Below, one piece after another: positions 40,489 to 50,260 of a stretch of DNA of 64,000 bases. A model generated the notes under the pieces. The model saw only the letters and a list, made by a program, of their open reading frames with translations. It was not told the DNA's origin and made no database searches. The position numbers and the translations under genes are program-made. Origin of the DNA: Rhodospirillales bacterium (GTDB taxonomy: Bacteria > Pseudomonadota > Alphaproteobacteria > Rhodospirillales > Defluviicoccaceae); NCBI GenBank assembly GCA_016712375.1, contig JADJRE010000006.1, positions 124,001 to 188,000 of the forward strand. The letters are read 5' to 3'. Position 1 is the stretch's first letter; every line of letters starts with the position of its first letter.

Positions 40489-41220
40489 ATGCGCGACCCG
40501 AGAGGCGGGCAGAGGAGACAAGCAATCGAAAAGCTGCTTAACACGATCCTGATACCGGTAAATCGCGCAGGCTGGCCATTTATCGCTGGCTTCGCCGTGG
40601 CGGCGTTGCTGTTGTGGACATTCTCCGGCTTCCTCGGCTTCCTCGGCCTTATCGCCACGCTGTGGTGTGTCTGGTTCTTCCGCGACCCGGAGCGGATGAC
40701 GCCGGTGCGCCGTGGCCTGGTCGTCAGCGCCGCCGATGGAGTTGTCTGCGCGGTAACGCAGGCGATACCGCCGGCGGATCTCGGCCTGCCCGACCAGCCG
40801 CTGACACGCATCTCGGTTTTCCTCGATATCTTTGACGTGCATGTTAACCGCGTCCCGATCGACGGCATCGTGCGGGCGGTCCGATACCGGCCGGGCACGT
40901 TTATCAACGCCTCACTCGACAAGGCAAGCGAGGACAACGAGCGCAACGCTGTGCGCATCGAAACCCCAGAGGGACCTTCGATCGTGGTCGTGCAGATCGC
41001 CGGATTGATTGCCCGCCGGATCAAGAGTTGGATCAGCGAAGGCGATGCGGTTCTTGCGGGGGCGCGCTTCGGGCTCATCCGCTTCGGCAGCCGGGTCGAC
41101 GTTTATCTGCCAGATGGCGTCGCACCGCTGGTAGCGCCGGGCCAGCGCTGCATCGCCGGAGAAACGGTGATCGCCGACCTGCGTGCACAGGAGCCGGCGC
41201 GGGCGGCGGAGCGTCGCTGA
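40489..41220 (+). CDS. psd: Phosphatidylserine decarboxylase proenzyme
   Basis: Converts phosphatidylserine to phosphatidylethanolamine at the inner membrane. The 243 residues match the short alphaproteobacterial form. Two helices (FIAGFAVAALLLWTFSGFLG region) lead to WFFRDPER, then FDVHVNRVP and the self-cleavage site G200-S201 in RFGSRVDVYLP, where Ser becomes the pyruvoyl group. It starts eight bases after the LysM gene and is followed directly by pssA, whose product supplies its substrate. Confidence 0.95.
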   Translation: MRDPRGGQRRQAIEKLLNTILIPVNRAGWPFIAGFAVAALLLWTFSGFLGFLGLIATLWCVWFFRDPERMTPVRRGLVVSAADGVVCAVTQAIPPADLGLPDQPLTRISVFLDIFDVHVNRVPIDGIVRAVRYRPGTFINASLDKASEDNERNAVRIETPEGPSIVVVQIAGLIARRIKSWISEGDAVLAGARFGLIRFGSRVDVYLPDGVAPLVAPGQRCIAGETVIADLRAQEPARAAERR

Positions 41221-41221
41221 G

Positions 41222-42043
41222 GTGCCGATTGTGGCGGAACGGCGGCAGCGTCTCAAGGGTCTGCACATCAACCGCATGATCCCGAACGTGCTGACCCTGC
41301 TGGCGCTCGCCGCCGGGCTCAGCGCCATCCGGTTTGCGCTGAACGAGCGCTGGGAGCATGCGGTGCTGGCGATCGTTGTCGCCGGCATCCTCGACGGCCT
41401 GGACGGGCGTATTGCTCGCATCCTCAAGGGCGCCAGCCGTTTCGGCGCCGAGCTCGACTCGCTATCCGACTTTCTCTGCTTTGGCGTGGCGCCAGCGTTC
41501 ATCCTTTATTTGTGGTCGCTGGCCGGGGCGGGCAGAATCGGCTGGGCGCTGGTCCTTCTGCTGTGCATCTGCTGCGCATTGCGCCTGGCGCGCTTCAACA
41601 CCGACATCGACGAGGAAGAACGTCCCGCCTGGACACGCAACTACTTTACCGGTGTCCCGTCGCCGGCCGGCGCCGGAATAGCGCTGTTTCCGATGGTGTT
41701 GTGGTTCCAGATTGACGCCAATTTCGTCCGCCACCCCGTATTTGTCGCCTGCTTCGTCCTCGCCACGTCGCTGCTGCTGGTCAGCCGCGTGCGTACGTTC
41801 ACCTTCAAGAAGGTGCGTGTCGCCCACCGCTGGATCCTGCCGGCCATGCTTGGCGTCGGGCTGTATCTGGCGCTGCTGTTCAGCGCGCCGTGGGTCGCGC
41901 TTACCCTGACCCTCGCCGCCTACGTTGTCTCGATCCCGTTCAGCGTCCGCCGCTTTGAACGCCATCGGACACGGCAGGCGGCACAGCCCCCCTCCCCCCC
42001 GCCGGTCGGAGAGCGTAGTTCTTCAGTGGTTGACGCCGGTTGA
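41222..42043 (+). CDS. pssA: CDP-diacylglycerol-serine O-phosphatidyltransferase PssA
   Basis: Makes phosphatidylserine from CDP-diacylglycerol and serine; the second step, Psd, is encoded just before it. The CDP-alcohol phosphotransferase motif DGLDGRIARILKGASRFG... continuing AELDSLSD is complete. About eight helices, ~273 residues. The start is probably the GTG at 41222, one base after the psd stop, or the GTG at 41231; the open frame extends back into psd, but those extra residues look non-conserved. Tail rich in Pro and Arg. Confidence 0.93.
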   Translation: MPIVAERRQRLKGLHINRMIPNVLTLLALAAGLSAIRFALNERWEHAVLAIVVAGILDGLDGRIARILKGASRFGAELDSLSDFLCFGVAPAFILYLWSLAGAGRIGWALVLLLCICCALRLARFNTDIDEEERPAWTRNYFTGVPSPAGAGIALFPMVLWFQIDANFVRHPVFVACFVLATSLLLVSRVRTFTFKKVRVAHRWILPAMLGVGLYLALLFSAPWVALTLTLAAYVVSIPFSVRRFERHRTRQAAQPPSPPPVGERSSSVVDAG

Positions 42044-42070
42044 CCGACGTCCGGGAGCGGGGCGCCAGGA

Positions 42071-42442
42071 TCAGAGCTTGCTGGTCTGGCAGCCGGAGCT
42101 GACGCACTCGCGATAACGATCCTGAAGGAACTGCGCCCGCCTGATCGTCATATCGGCGGCGCAGCTGAGATTGACGAAAAACTTCGGTCCCTCACGCCGC
42201 GAGCATTCCGAATTTCTCTATTCGATTCAAGACAACTGTGTATTTTTAAGCGTCGCCTTAGCTTCCTTGTCGAGCTTGGCGACTTGCTTCTTGTAGTTTT
42301 CGTTCTATTCCTTATCCGCTTCCAGATACACTTTATTCAAGCAATACAGACCATCGAAATCATCTCGCGGCTTATCGCAGGCCGAATCGGCGAAAGCAGC
42401 GGTCGAAGAGCACAGCAATATTGCAAGGACGAGTCTCTTCAT
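42071..42442 (-). pseudogene. Lysozyme-inhibitor LprI-like (DUF1311) pseudogene with three in-frame stops
   Basis: Reading minus from the ATG at 42442, the frame encodes a signal peptide (MKRLVLAILLCSSTAAFADS), then CDKPRDDFDGLYCLNKVYLE, ADKE-stop-NENYKKQVAKLDKEAK, LKNTQLS-stop-IE-stop-RNSEC, and SCAADMTIRRAQFLQDRYREC, ending at 42071 (123 codons). This matches the LprI N-terminal (DUF1311) pattern. The stops are TAG at codon 46 (42305-42307), TGA at codon 72 (42227-42229) and TAG at codon 75 (42218-42220); each replaces the residue normally found (L, W, Y) by one or two base changes. There is no indel. The sequence is less GC-rich than its neighbours, hinting at acquisition. A true decayed gene is likelier than three errors. 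Confidence 0.8.
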
Positions 42443-42667
42443 GGGTCCATCTACTCCGCACTTGGATGCATCGAACGACACAGCACCGATGGGTGCGTCG
42501 ATACGCTAGTGCCCGCCGGCGAGGGAAACAACCCGTTTTGCTGACGTGTCACTGCCCAGTCTCCCGCACGCGCCCAACCGGCAGAGCTCGTCGCCAGCCT
42601 CCCCAGCAGGACAATGCTGAAACCACCGCAACGCCTCAGCTATACCCCCGACCAAGGACACGATGCT

Positions 42668-45471
42668 CTACGCCTCGTTGAGGAGGAGGCCCGGCGGCAG
42701 CGGCTCGCTGTAGAGGCTCAGCCTCTCGCCGCGTTCAATCGGCATCAAATCGCGCACCTTCGCCACGCGGAGCGGAGTCACGCCTGATTTTTCCAGCTTG
42801 GAGGCTATCCGCTGCCGCAGCGCCCGCGGCAGGTCGAGGCTGCGGTCGCCCACAACACGTGCCGCGCGTAGAAACAATGTGTTCAGTTCGGCCAGTGTCG
42901 GATGTTGCCAGTCGAAAGGCGCGAACGCCTCGAACGACCGTTCCACGAAATCCGGAGGAAGCACCGTTTCCGGCCCGGCATAGAGCGGCGCGCGGTTGAG
43001 CAGCAGCCCGAGCGCGGTCAAGTACGGCGTCGCGTGCCGTTTCTCCCGGGCAAGCGACAGAGCGACATCCAGGAGCCGGGTGACCAGCTCCTTTTTGGCG
43101 TCGTGCCCGAGGCGCTCCAGCGATCCCAGCAAGTGGACCAGCTCCGGCGGGGCGTCCTTCCGGCGGCGAATTGTCTCGATCTCGTTCGCAAACAGCCATT
43201 CCTGGCGCTCGCGAGACAGCCCGCCGGCGACCCGGCGCCACAGGATGTGCATTTGTATTTTGATCCGCCTGCCCGGGAAGCAGAGCCCCGCATCTTGCAG
43301 CCGCCACAGGCCATCGATACGAACGTCGTCCATCGCCGCGCCAAAGCCGGGCCGCAACAGGAAGCCGGCGAGGATCAGCCACGTCTCCTCGTGCTCGATC
43401 GAGAGCGCCCGGCCGGGCATGCATTTCTCGAGTGTCGGCCACAAGGAGCGGATGACAACCCAGTTCCAATCGCTTTTCGGCAGAGCGAAGACGACTTCAA
43501 GGTCCTTGAAGGCTCGCGCTCCCGTCATCTTGGCTTGCCGGCCGGAGGAGGGAGGGGCGAACAGTGCCCGGAGCCGTTTCTCGGCCATTTCCATGCTACC
43601 GGGGGCGACGTTCGGTTCCATCGCCATCGCCGTGTTGTCGATCTCGGCCAGCACATCGGCCCGCTCATGCGGCCGGAGATTGAACTCCAGCGGCCAGGAT
43701 CGGGAAACATCAGGATCAGTGCTGCGGCAAGAGATTTGCAACAGACCAAGCTCATTGAGGCAGGCGTCCAATGCCACCGGCAGGGTGCGCTTGACGTTCC
43801 CGCCGGAGCTTCCGTCAAGCCGGGCGACGGTTTCCAAGGGCGGCAGCGGGCGAAAGTCGTCGGCATTCCACTCGACGAGCGAGCCGGCCCGGGTCCTTTC
43901 GTGGCGGGTCGAGGTGTATGTCTGAAAGCGCACCGGCCGGTTGACGCGCAACTCGATCGCCAGGTCAGCGACCTCGAACGTCTCTTCCGGCGCGGCGCCG
44001 TGCGGCAGCATGCAAATCAACGGGGGTGCCGCCTTGTCCTCCCCGCTGCGTGATGACTTCCGGTGCAAGGCGAGGAAGACGCTGTGGGCGGCGCCGGCCT
44101 CGATGCGTTCGGCCTTGCGGCGCAGGAGCTTGCCGTAGCAAGCGGCGCCGCGCGCGACCGCCAGATCCGGCTCGGCATCGTGAAGGACCAATGGCGGTTC
44201 ACCACCCTGCCACGTCGCGATCTGGTCGCACAAGCGTTGACGCAGACGAGGCGGGGAAAGTGAACCGCCGTTGAACAATATCGCGTCGGCGCGCGGGCGG
44301 CCCCCGAGGAATCCGGCGAGGTGGCGGGTAATGGCGCTGTCGGCAGCGAACGGCAGCCCCCATTCGCGAAGAGCGGTATGCGATCTCCGCGGCCGGTCGA
44401 GGGCGTCGCAGCGGGGGAAGAAACCCTCGAACAGGATCTCGTCAATCTCTGCGCGAGGCACCTGCGCCGATAACGTGCCGGCCAGCAGGCCGGCGCTTCG
44501 ACCAGGGACCGCAACCAGAAAGATCTCGTCCGCCGCACCTTCGCCGGCGAGAGCCCGCTCCTTGAGATCACGGCAGCGGGCGACAAGGTAGTCCCACTGC
44601 GCGCCAGACAGCTTGCCGCGGTCAGACACAAGCCGCTGCTCCACGCGATGGGCGATCGCGAGATCGATGTTATCGCCGCCGAGGAGGATGTGGTCGCTCA
44701 CCGCAATGCGCCGGATCGCCGGAAGGGGGCCAGACGGGCTCGCCCGCATCTCGAACAAGCTGAAGTCGGACGTGCCGCCGCCGACATCGACCACGAGGAT
44801 ATGATGCGGTTCTCCAATGCGAGGGGGGAGCTGGCGCCACAGGTCACGGATGGGATCGTGCCGCTCCAGCCAAGCGTAGAATGCAGCCTGCGGCTCTTCG
44901 AGGAGACGCGCGGTTGCGGCGAAGCCTGCCTCGTTGGCCGCCGCGAGCGTCAGCCGCTGCGCCACAGCATCGAACGATGCCGGAACAGCGATGGTGATCT
45001 CCTGAGCATCGAAAAGGTAATCGGCGCCGGCGGCAGCGAAATGGCCGTCCCAGGCACCGCGCAACGCGTTCAGGATGAGCGCCGAGGCGCGCATTGGCGA
45101 GATCTTGCGGTCCGGTGCAATCTCGTCCGAACCCCACGGCAGGAACGCGGTTGCGGGATCAGCACCGTGGTGGCACAGCCACGACTTGGCGGAGTGGACG
45201 ACCCGGCCGGGACATTCAGCGACCTTTTTGCGGGCGAGACGGCCGACCACCCATTCCCCGGCCCGTCGTCTCGGGCGAAGAGTTGGCCCGCGATACCATC
45301 CTCCGGCAGGTAAAGGAATGACGGCAAGACAACGGCTTCGGTAAGCAGAGAGAGGCTCTACCACTGCGAAATCGCGAGCACCTCTGATCGAGCGTCCCCT
45401 TCGAGTGGCGCAAAGGCAAGGGCCGAGTTGGTCGTCCCCAGGTCAATACCGATGCTGAAACGAGCGCTCAT
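42668..45471 (-). CDS. Large Hsp70 family protein (one frameshift, one in-frame TAG)
   Basis: Hsp70-type ATPase of about 934 residues, far longer than DnaK (~640). Start at 45471: MSARFSIGIDLGTTNSALAF, the phosphate-1 motif. Other nucleotide-site motifs are DVGGGTSDFSLFE and LGGDNIDLAIAHRVEQ; EEPQAAFYAWLERHD sits between. The last ~350 residues (for instance ARAFKDLEVVFALPKSDWNW to LGSLERLGHDAKKELVTRLL) have no DnaK counterpart that I recognise. Codon 38 is TAG (45358-45360), and a missing G in GGGG at 45256-45259 shifts the frame to reach GEWVVGRLARKKVAECPGR. It follows the second Hsp70 gene by 41 bases. No J-domain or GrpE gene is near. Function unknown. Confidence 0.85.
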
Positions 45472-45512
45472 CTACGGGTGGATGGGTGAGGGCGCAGTGT
45501 GATCGCCTATGA

Positions 45513-47353
45513 CTAGTCCGTGCGGACCTGAAACTCCACCTTCCAGCGACGGTCCGACCGAGTGTGCTGCATCCACAGCTCGAGGGTGCCGAGTTCGGTC
45601 ACGACAGCATTGAGGCGCACGGGGACCGGCTGGCCCGCCGGAAGGTCATCGACCGCCGGCAGGGTCACCTCAATCCGGCTTGTCTCTTCCAGCTCCTGTT
45701 CGACGCCGGAAAGGATCTGCCCTGCCTGATCGCCGCTGCGAACTTCGGACGAGAAAAATCGAAGTCGGCCGGTTCTCCGATGACCAGTCCAAATTCCTGA
45801 TCCTCGATAAGCCGCTCCGATCCTTCTTCCATTCCCTGCGGCACGACGCACAGCGCTTTGACGGGGGGTGTGAAACCCGGCACGGCGAGCATCGACGTCT
45901 CCAGGCCGATGTAGTAGGAGCGCGCGGCCCCAGCCTTGATGCGGATGCCCTTGCCGGTTACGCGGTTGCGTCCGTAGAAGGCAGCGCCCTTCGCGACGGC
46001 GAGATCTGGTTCATACCCCTTGAGCTCGCGGACCGGTTGGTCTGGTTCCCACGATGCCAGCACAGCCAGGACCCGGGTGCGGATCGCCTCGGATTTGAAC
46101 ACGCCGCCGTTGAACAGCACCGCCGACGGCATCAGCAGGTCTTTCGACAACCTTTCCGCGCCGACCAGGGCGGACAGGTTCTCGCTCGCTTTCACGTTGG
46201 TCAGGCTTCGGCTGAGAAAGCGCGCGAGATGTTTGCTGACCACCGGGTCCGAGGCATACGGAAGGCCCAATTCCTGCAGTCCGGCGCTGCGCGCCTGGCG
46301 CGGCAGGTCCCTTGCTCCGGTGATCGGGAAGAACCCGTCGAGCACGATCTGTTCGAGGGTCGGCCGGTCAAGCCGCGTCGACACGGTTCCCGCCAACAGG
46401 CTGGAGCCGCGCGACGGCACCGAAATCGGCGCCTCGGAGAGCGCGGGATCGTCAAACAGGGAAACCTTGGCGGCAGCCGCGGCGTGCACCAGCGACAGGA
46501 ACTGCCATCCGTCGATGGTCTTGCCCTCGGCCTCGATCTTTGCTCGCAGTGCATAGGCGAGCGCCAAGTCCATGTTGTCGCCGCCGAGAAGAATATGCTC
46601 GCCGACGCTAATGCGTTCGAGATCGAGGTCGCCGTCCTTTTCCGTCACCGCGATCAGGCTGAAATCCGCGGTGCCCCCGCCGACGTCGCATACCAGAACG
46701 ATATCGCCGGGAGCAACCTGCGACCGCCACTCCTTGCCAGCTTGCGCGGTCCAAGCATAGAAGGCTGCCAGAGGCTCCTCGAGCAGGGTGACCTTGCCGA
46801 GCCCCGCCGCCTCTGCCGCTTCCGCCGTCAGGTTGCGCGCCACTTCGTCGAATGACGCGGGGACAGTCAGAACAATTTGCCCCTCGTCGAGGCTCCACTC
46901 CTGACCGCGCAAGCGTTCGGAATAGAGAAACCCCTCGCGCAGATGATCGAGATAGAGGCGCGAGCACTCGAACGGCGAAAGCTTTTCCACCGCACCATCC
47001 GCTCTCCACGGCAACGTCTTCTGCCGCGGGTCGATGTGCGGGTTGGAGAGCCACGATTTCGCCGAGATGACCAGCCGGTCGGGCACGAGCGCCCCATGAT
47101 CGCGGGCGAAATGGCCGACGATCGCGGTGCCCTTCTCTCCCTCGTGCCACGGCAGCGCCAGGGCATTCTCCGGAAACTCGTCGGGATGTGGAAGATACAG
47201 CGCCGACGGCAGCGTCGGTTTCTCGCCCACTCGGTTCGGCCCGACAATCTGCGTCACCTCGACGATGTCGGTCTGGTCGGTGTCCAGATCGGTGATGGCG
47301 ATGGCGCTGTTGGTAGTGCCGAGATCAATGCCGAGACTGTATCGTAAGGCCAT
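45513..47353 (-). CDS. Second Hsp70 family protein, DnaK-like (frameshifted)
   Basis: Hsp70-type ATPase, 613 residues after correction. Start at 47353: MALRYSLGIDLGTTNSAIAI. DVGGGTADFSLIAVTEKDGD and LGGDNMDLALAYALRAKIEA give the remaining nucleotide-site motifs; VLFNGGVFKSEAIRTRVL is the adenosine contact. The C-terminal region (DDLPAGQPVPVRLNAVVTELGTLELW) is the beta-rich part, ending RWKVEFQVRTD. One missing base in a five-A run at 45754-45758 breaks the frame. It is longer-insert and shorter-tailed than DnaK and lacks the DnaK lid region. It lies between the DUF2760 and the larger Hsp70 gene in one operon. Confidence 0.87.
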
Positions 47354-47463
47354 GGCTGATGACGATTGCGGTTGCGGGAGCTGGGTTCACGGAGCAGGCG
47401 GCGGGAGGCGACTCTTTACCTTACGGCTCTCAGGCGCCTCAGTCTAAAGCCTCCGCCTTTGGC

Positions 47464-48081
47464 TTACGAAAGATCTATCTCGGCGGGCGCAATCGTCGGC
47501 AGCCTGTCGTCGGCTGATCGCGATACACGCGGCAACTTTACCGACTCGGCGCGCCAGCCGCGATGAACAAGGCGGCCAGTGAACGGCGCCTTGCCGGTGA
47601 GTTTACCGGTCAGACGGTACTCGTCGGCCGCGTACGCCGCCCCGACAGTCACCGTCGAGCCTTCCTGTTCGTCGCGGACCGGGCGGATGCCGAAGTGCTC
47701 TTTCAGTACTGCTCGGCATCCCTCGTGTACGACGCGCGCCGCAGCGCCGACCTGGGCATCGGCGTAAGGAGTGATTTCGTCCATCAGGAAATCGACGAGG
47801 CGGCCCTTTTCCTGCAGCAGAGCGAGGAAGCTCACGATTTCGGCCTCCGCCTGGTTCCTGGCAACGGGGAGGACCGCCGGCTTCACTGCCTCGGCCATCG
47901 CCGCTGTCGGTGCAGGCGCCGCTGTCGAACCGCGACCGGCAAGCACCGAGATCAACACCAGCGCGCCTGCCACCAGCGCAGCGATCGACAACTGCCAGCG
48001 GAACCCGGCAGCGTCGGGAATCAGCGTTAACGTGATCAGCGCCATCAGGACGACGGCGGAAACGATGGCAAGAATTCTCAT
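47464..48081 (-). CDS. DUF2760 family membrane protein
   Basis: A 205-residue protein with two N-terminal hydrophobic helices (IVSAVVLMALITLTLIPDAA; LSIAALVAGALVLISVLAG), an Ala/Pro linker, and a cytoplasmic DUF2760 domain from about residue 75: AEIVSFLALLQEKGRLVDFL, GAAARVVHEGCRAVLKEHFG, EGSTVTVGAAYAADEYRLTG and GKAPFTGRLVHRGWRA. Pfam assigns no function. It is the first gene of an operon with the two Hsp70 genes, 110 bases ahead of the second, and would anchor that system at the membrane. Confidence 0.87.
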   Translation of the reverse strand: MRILAIVSAVVLMALITLTLIPDAAGFRWQLSIAALVAGALVLISVLAGRGSTAAPAPTAAMAEAVKPAVLPVARNQAEAEIVSFLALLQEKGRLVDFLMDEITPYADAQVGAAARVVHEGCRAVLKEHFGIRPVRDEQEGSTVTVGAAYAADEYRLTGKLTGKAPFTGRLVHRGWRAESVKLPRVSRSADDRLPTIAPAEIDLS

Positions 48082-48347
48082 GCCTGCAGATCTCTTTGAA
48101 ACAAGTGACCTCTCCGCCAGCAGCGCCCGATTGCATCACGACTTCGTTTGATTGCTCGTTCCGGGGAGGCCACCACGAAAACGACGCATCGGCGCGCTAT
48201 TTCGCCTCGGCGTCCCCTGCGTTGCGATGAGCAGGCCGGATCATACTGGACGATGGTCGCGAATGCCAAGTCGCCACGCGCAACAGTTCGTGCGCCACCA
48301 TCGAACTTATGGCAGCTCCAACCCAGGCAGTTCCTATTTGAACCTTG

Positions 48348-49226
48348 TTAGCGCGCACGATCGATCGCCGCCGCCTTGGGCGCTTGCGGCAACATCGGTT
48401 CCTGGCGCGCGAGTTCGGCGTTGACCGACGCGACGCTCGCGGCGACCGCGGCCTGTGCCCGCCGGGCCAACTCCTTTCGTCCGAGGCCCGTCGTAGCGAT
48501 CGGCTCGAGAAAGCGGACTTCGACCTCGGCCCCCTGCAAGCTAAGCATCCGCCACAGGTGCGGAAACATCGTCGCCGCGCCATACCAGCAATAGAGCTCA
48601 CGCCGCCAGCCGGTCAGCGGCTCCCCATCCAGCGTTCTCGCATAGGTGATCGACAACGGCTGCACCCGCAGGTCGACTCCTGGTGCCGACTTCTCGGCGA
48701 TGCCGAACAGTGACGACTTGAACGGCGCCACCGCCGCGCCATCGGTGCTGGTACCCTCGGCGAACAGCATTAGGTTTTCGCCGCGGCCGAGACGGGCGAG
48801 GAGCTCCGCACCTTGCGCTTTTGCCTCGGCACCGACCCGCTGGATGAAGACGGTGCGGGTCAATCGCGCCGCCTGACCGAACAGCGGCCAGCGGGCGACC
48901 TCGCTCTTGGCAACGAAGGTAGCGTCAGCTTCCCGTGCCACCACCGGGATGTCGAGATACGAGCAGTGGTTGGAGACGAACAGCGTCGGGCCTTGATTGC
49001 GCGGAACGCCACTGACCCGAAGCCGCAAGCCCGCGGTTTGGCACAACGTCCGGCACCAGGTTGCCTGCAACGGTCGCCGCCAACGGCGCGCCGGTCCGAT
49101 GCTGACGGCGTAGGCCGACATCAGCACGAGGTTAATCACCACCATCAGGATCAAGCGCCAGGCGGCCCTGAGCCGCGACGTACGTATGCCGCTCACAGCG
49201 AAATTGGAGGGCACGACCGGGGGCAC
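48348..49226 (-). CDS. olsA: 1-acyl-glycerol-3-phosphate-type acyltransferase (OlsA/PlsC-like)
   Basis: Membrane-bound O-acyltransferase, 292 residues, with one N-terminal helix (AAWRLILMVVINLVLMSAYA), catalytic H87 and D92 in NHCSYLD (HX4D) and FAEGTSTDG for substrate binding. It starts three bases after the stop of an OlsB-like N-acyltransferase gene. That pairing marks ornithine-lipid synthesis: OlsB makes lyso-ornithine lipid, OlsA adds the second acyl chain. As a lone enzyme it would be read as PlsC; the neighbour decides for OlsA. Both activities are possible. Confidence 0.83.
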   Translation of the reverse strand: MPPVVPSNFAVSGIRTSRLRAAWRLILMVVINLVLMSAYAVSIGPARRWRRPLQATWCRTLCQTAGLRLRVSGVPRNQGPTLFVSNHCSYLDIPVVAREADATFVAKSEVARWPLFGQAARLTRTVFIQRVGAEAKAQGAELLARLGRGENLMLFAEGTSTDGAAVAPFKSSLFGIAEKSAPGVDLRVQPLSITYARTLDGEPLTGWRRELYCWYGAATMFPHLWRMLSLQGAEVEVRFLEPIATTGLGRKELARRAQAAVAASVASVNAELARQEPMLPQAPKAAAIDRAR

Positions 49227-49228
49227 GC

Positions 49229-50020
49229 TCAGAGACTGTCCACGGCGCCCGCCGATCGTCGATAGCGCTTGTCGTACTTGTCAGAGAGCTGATCGGTCTT
49301 GACGATCACGCATACGTCGGTGGTGTTGAACTGGTGGTCGACCACCGCGCCGTCGCCGAAAAATCCGCCGACGCGGAGGTAGCCTTTGATCAGCGGTGGC
49401 AGTTCGGCGAGTACCGCATGCGCATCGAAATCCGACGGCGGCAGAATGCCCATCGGTACATAATGATGGGCCAGCGCCCGCGGCCGCAGCGCCGGCGGCG
49501 CAAGGTGGTAATGATAGAGGTAGGAGAGCTGGGTGCCCATCTGCGCCGGCTCGGTTCCCGGAAAGCTGGCGCAGCCGAACATCAGTTCCAGGTCATGGAC
49601 ACGCACATACTCGGCGAGGCCGCGCCACAGCATCTGCATGACCGCACCGCTGCGGTAGCCGCTATCGACGCAGGAGCGGCCGAGTTCGACAATTTCACCC
49701 TCCCAACGCAGCAGCGGCGCGAGATCGTACTCCTGTTCGGAGTAGAAGCCGCCATGCTGCAAGGCTATGGAACGGCGGAGCAGCCGGTAGGTGCCCACGA
49801 CGCCCGGCGCACCGTTTGTACGGTCGGCGTCAATCACCAGCAGATGGTCGCAGATGCCGTCGAAAGCATCGAAGTCGCGCTTGCGGGCCCGCATTTCGGG
49901 TGACGGGCTGGCTTTCATCTCCTCATAAAAGACGCGGTAACGCAGGGCCTGAGAGGCATCGATTTCGGCCGGCGTCTCCGCCAGGCGAACCCGAAAGTTG
50001 TTAAACGCGAGCGTCTCCAC
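49229..50020 (-). CDS. olsB: OlsB-like N-acyltransferase (GNAT family)
   Basis: GNAT-fold acyltransferase of 263 residues, similar to OlsB, which transfers a 3-hydroxyacyl chain from ACP to ornithine. Recognisable parts are RLAETPAEIDASQALRYRVF, CDHLLVIDADR, VVGTYRLLRR, EIVELGRSCVDSGYRSGAVM and KGYLRVGGFFGDGAVVDHQF. Related proteins are sometimes called hemolysin-like. It sits in front of the OlsA-like gene with a two-base gap and downstream of ftsZ, separated by a likely terminator at about 50200-50225. Ornithine-lipid formation is inferred from the pair. Confidence 0.85.
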   Translation of the reverse strand: METLAFNNFRVRLAETPAEIDASQALRYRVFYEEMKASPSPEMRARKRDFDAFDGICDHLLVIDADRTNGAPGVVGTYRLLRRSIALQHGGFYSEQEYDLAPLLRWEGEIVELGRSCVDSGYRSGAVMQMLWRGLAEYVRVHDLELMFGCASFPGTEPAQMGTQLSYLYHYHLAPPALRPRALAHHYVPMGILPPSDFDAHAVLAELPPLIKGYLRVGGFFGDGAVVDHQFNTTDVCVIVKTDQLSDKYDKRYRRSAGAVDSL

Positions 50021-50199
50021 TGTTTGCTGGTACTCCGCGCCGCCGCTGGTGCGCGGGTGGCGCGCGGCGGTCGTTGTTTGTCCGGCAAATCAGCCGGCAG
50101 GATCCTGTATGGCAAACCCCCGGACGCATCAAGCAAAAACCCCGCCTGCCGCTACGCCCTCCAAGGTATGTTAGCCGGGTGAAAGCCAGCGAAGGAGAA

Positions 50200-50225
50200 C
50201 GGGTGCCGTGCGGTTTCGGCACCCG
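50200..50225 (-). terminator. Likely terminator of the ftsZ transcript
   Basis: An 8-bp perfect stem (CGGGTGCC at 50200-50207 with GGCACCCG at 50218-50225) encloses a ten-base loop about 36 bases after the ftsZ stop. On the minus strand it is followed by TTCTCCTT, a modest T-tract. Strength is moderate, and it separates the cell-division cluster from olsBA. Confidence 0.5.
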
Positions 50226-50260
50226 CTCCCCCTGGGAGGCTCGCCGGTTGTTCGCTGCGG

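Noticed and set aside
42902..44053. 383-codon plus-strand frame opposite the large Hsp70 gene
   Set aside because: Reverse image of the Hsp70 coding strand; no start signal and no domain resemblance.
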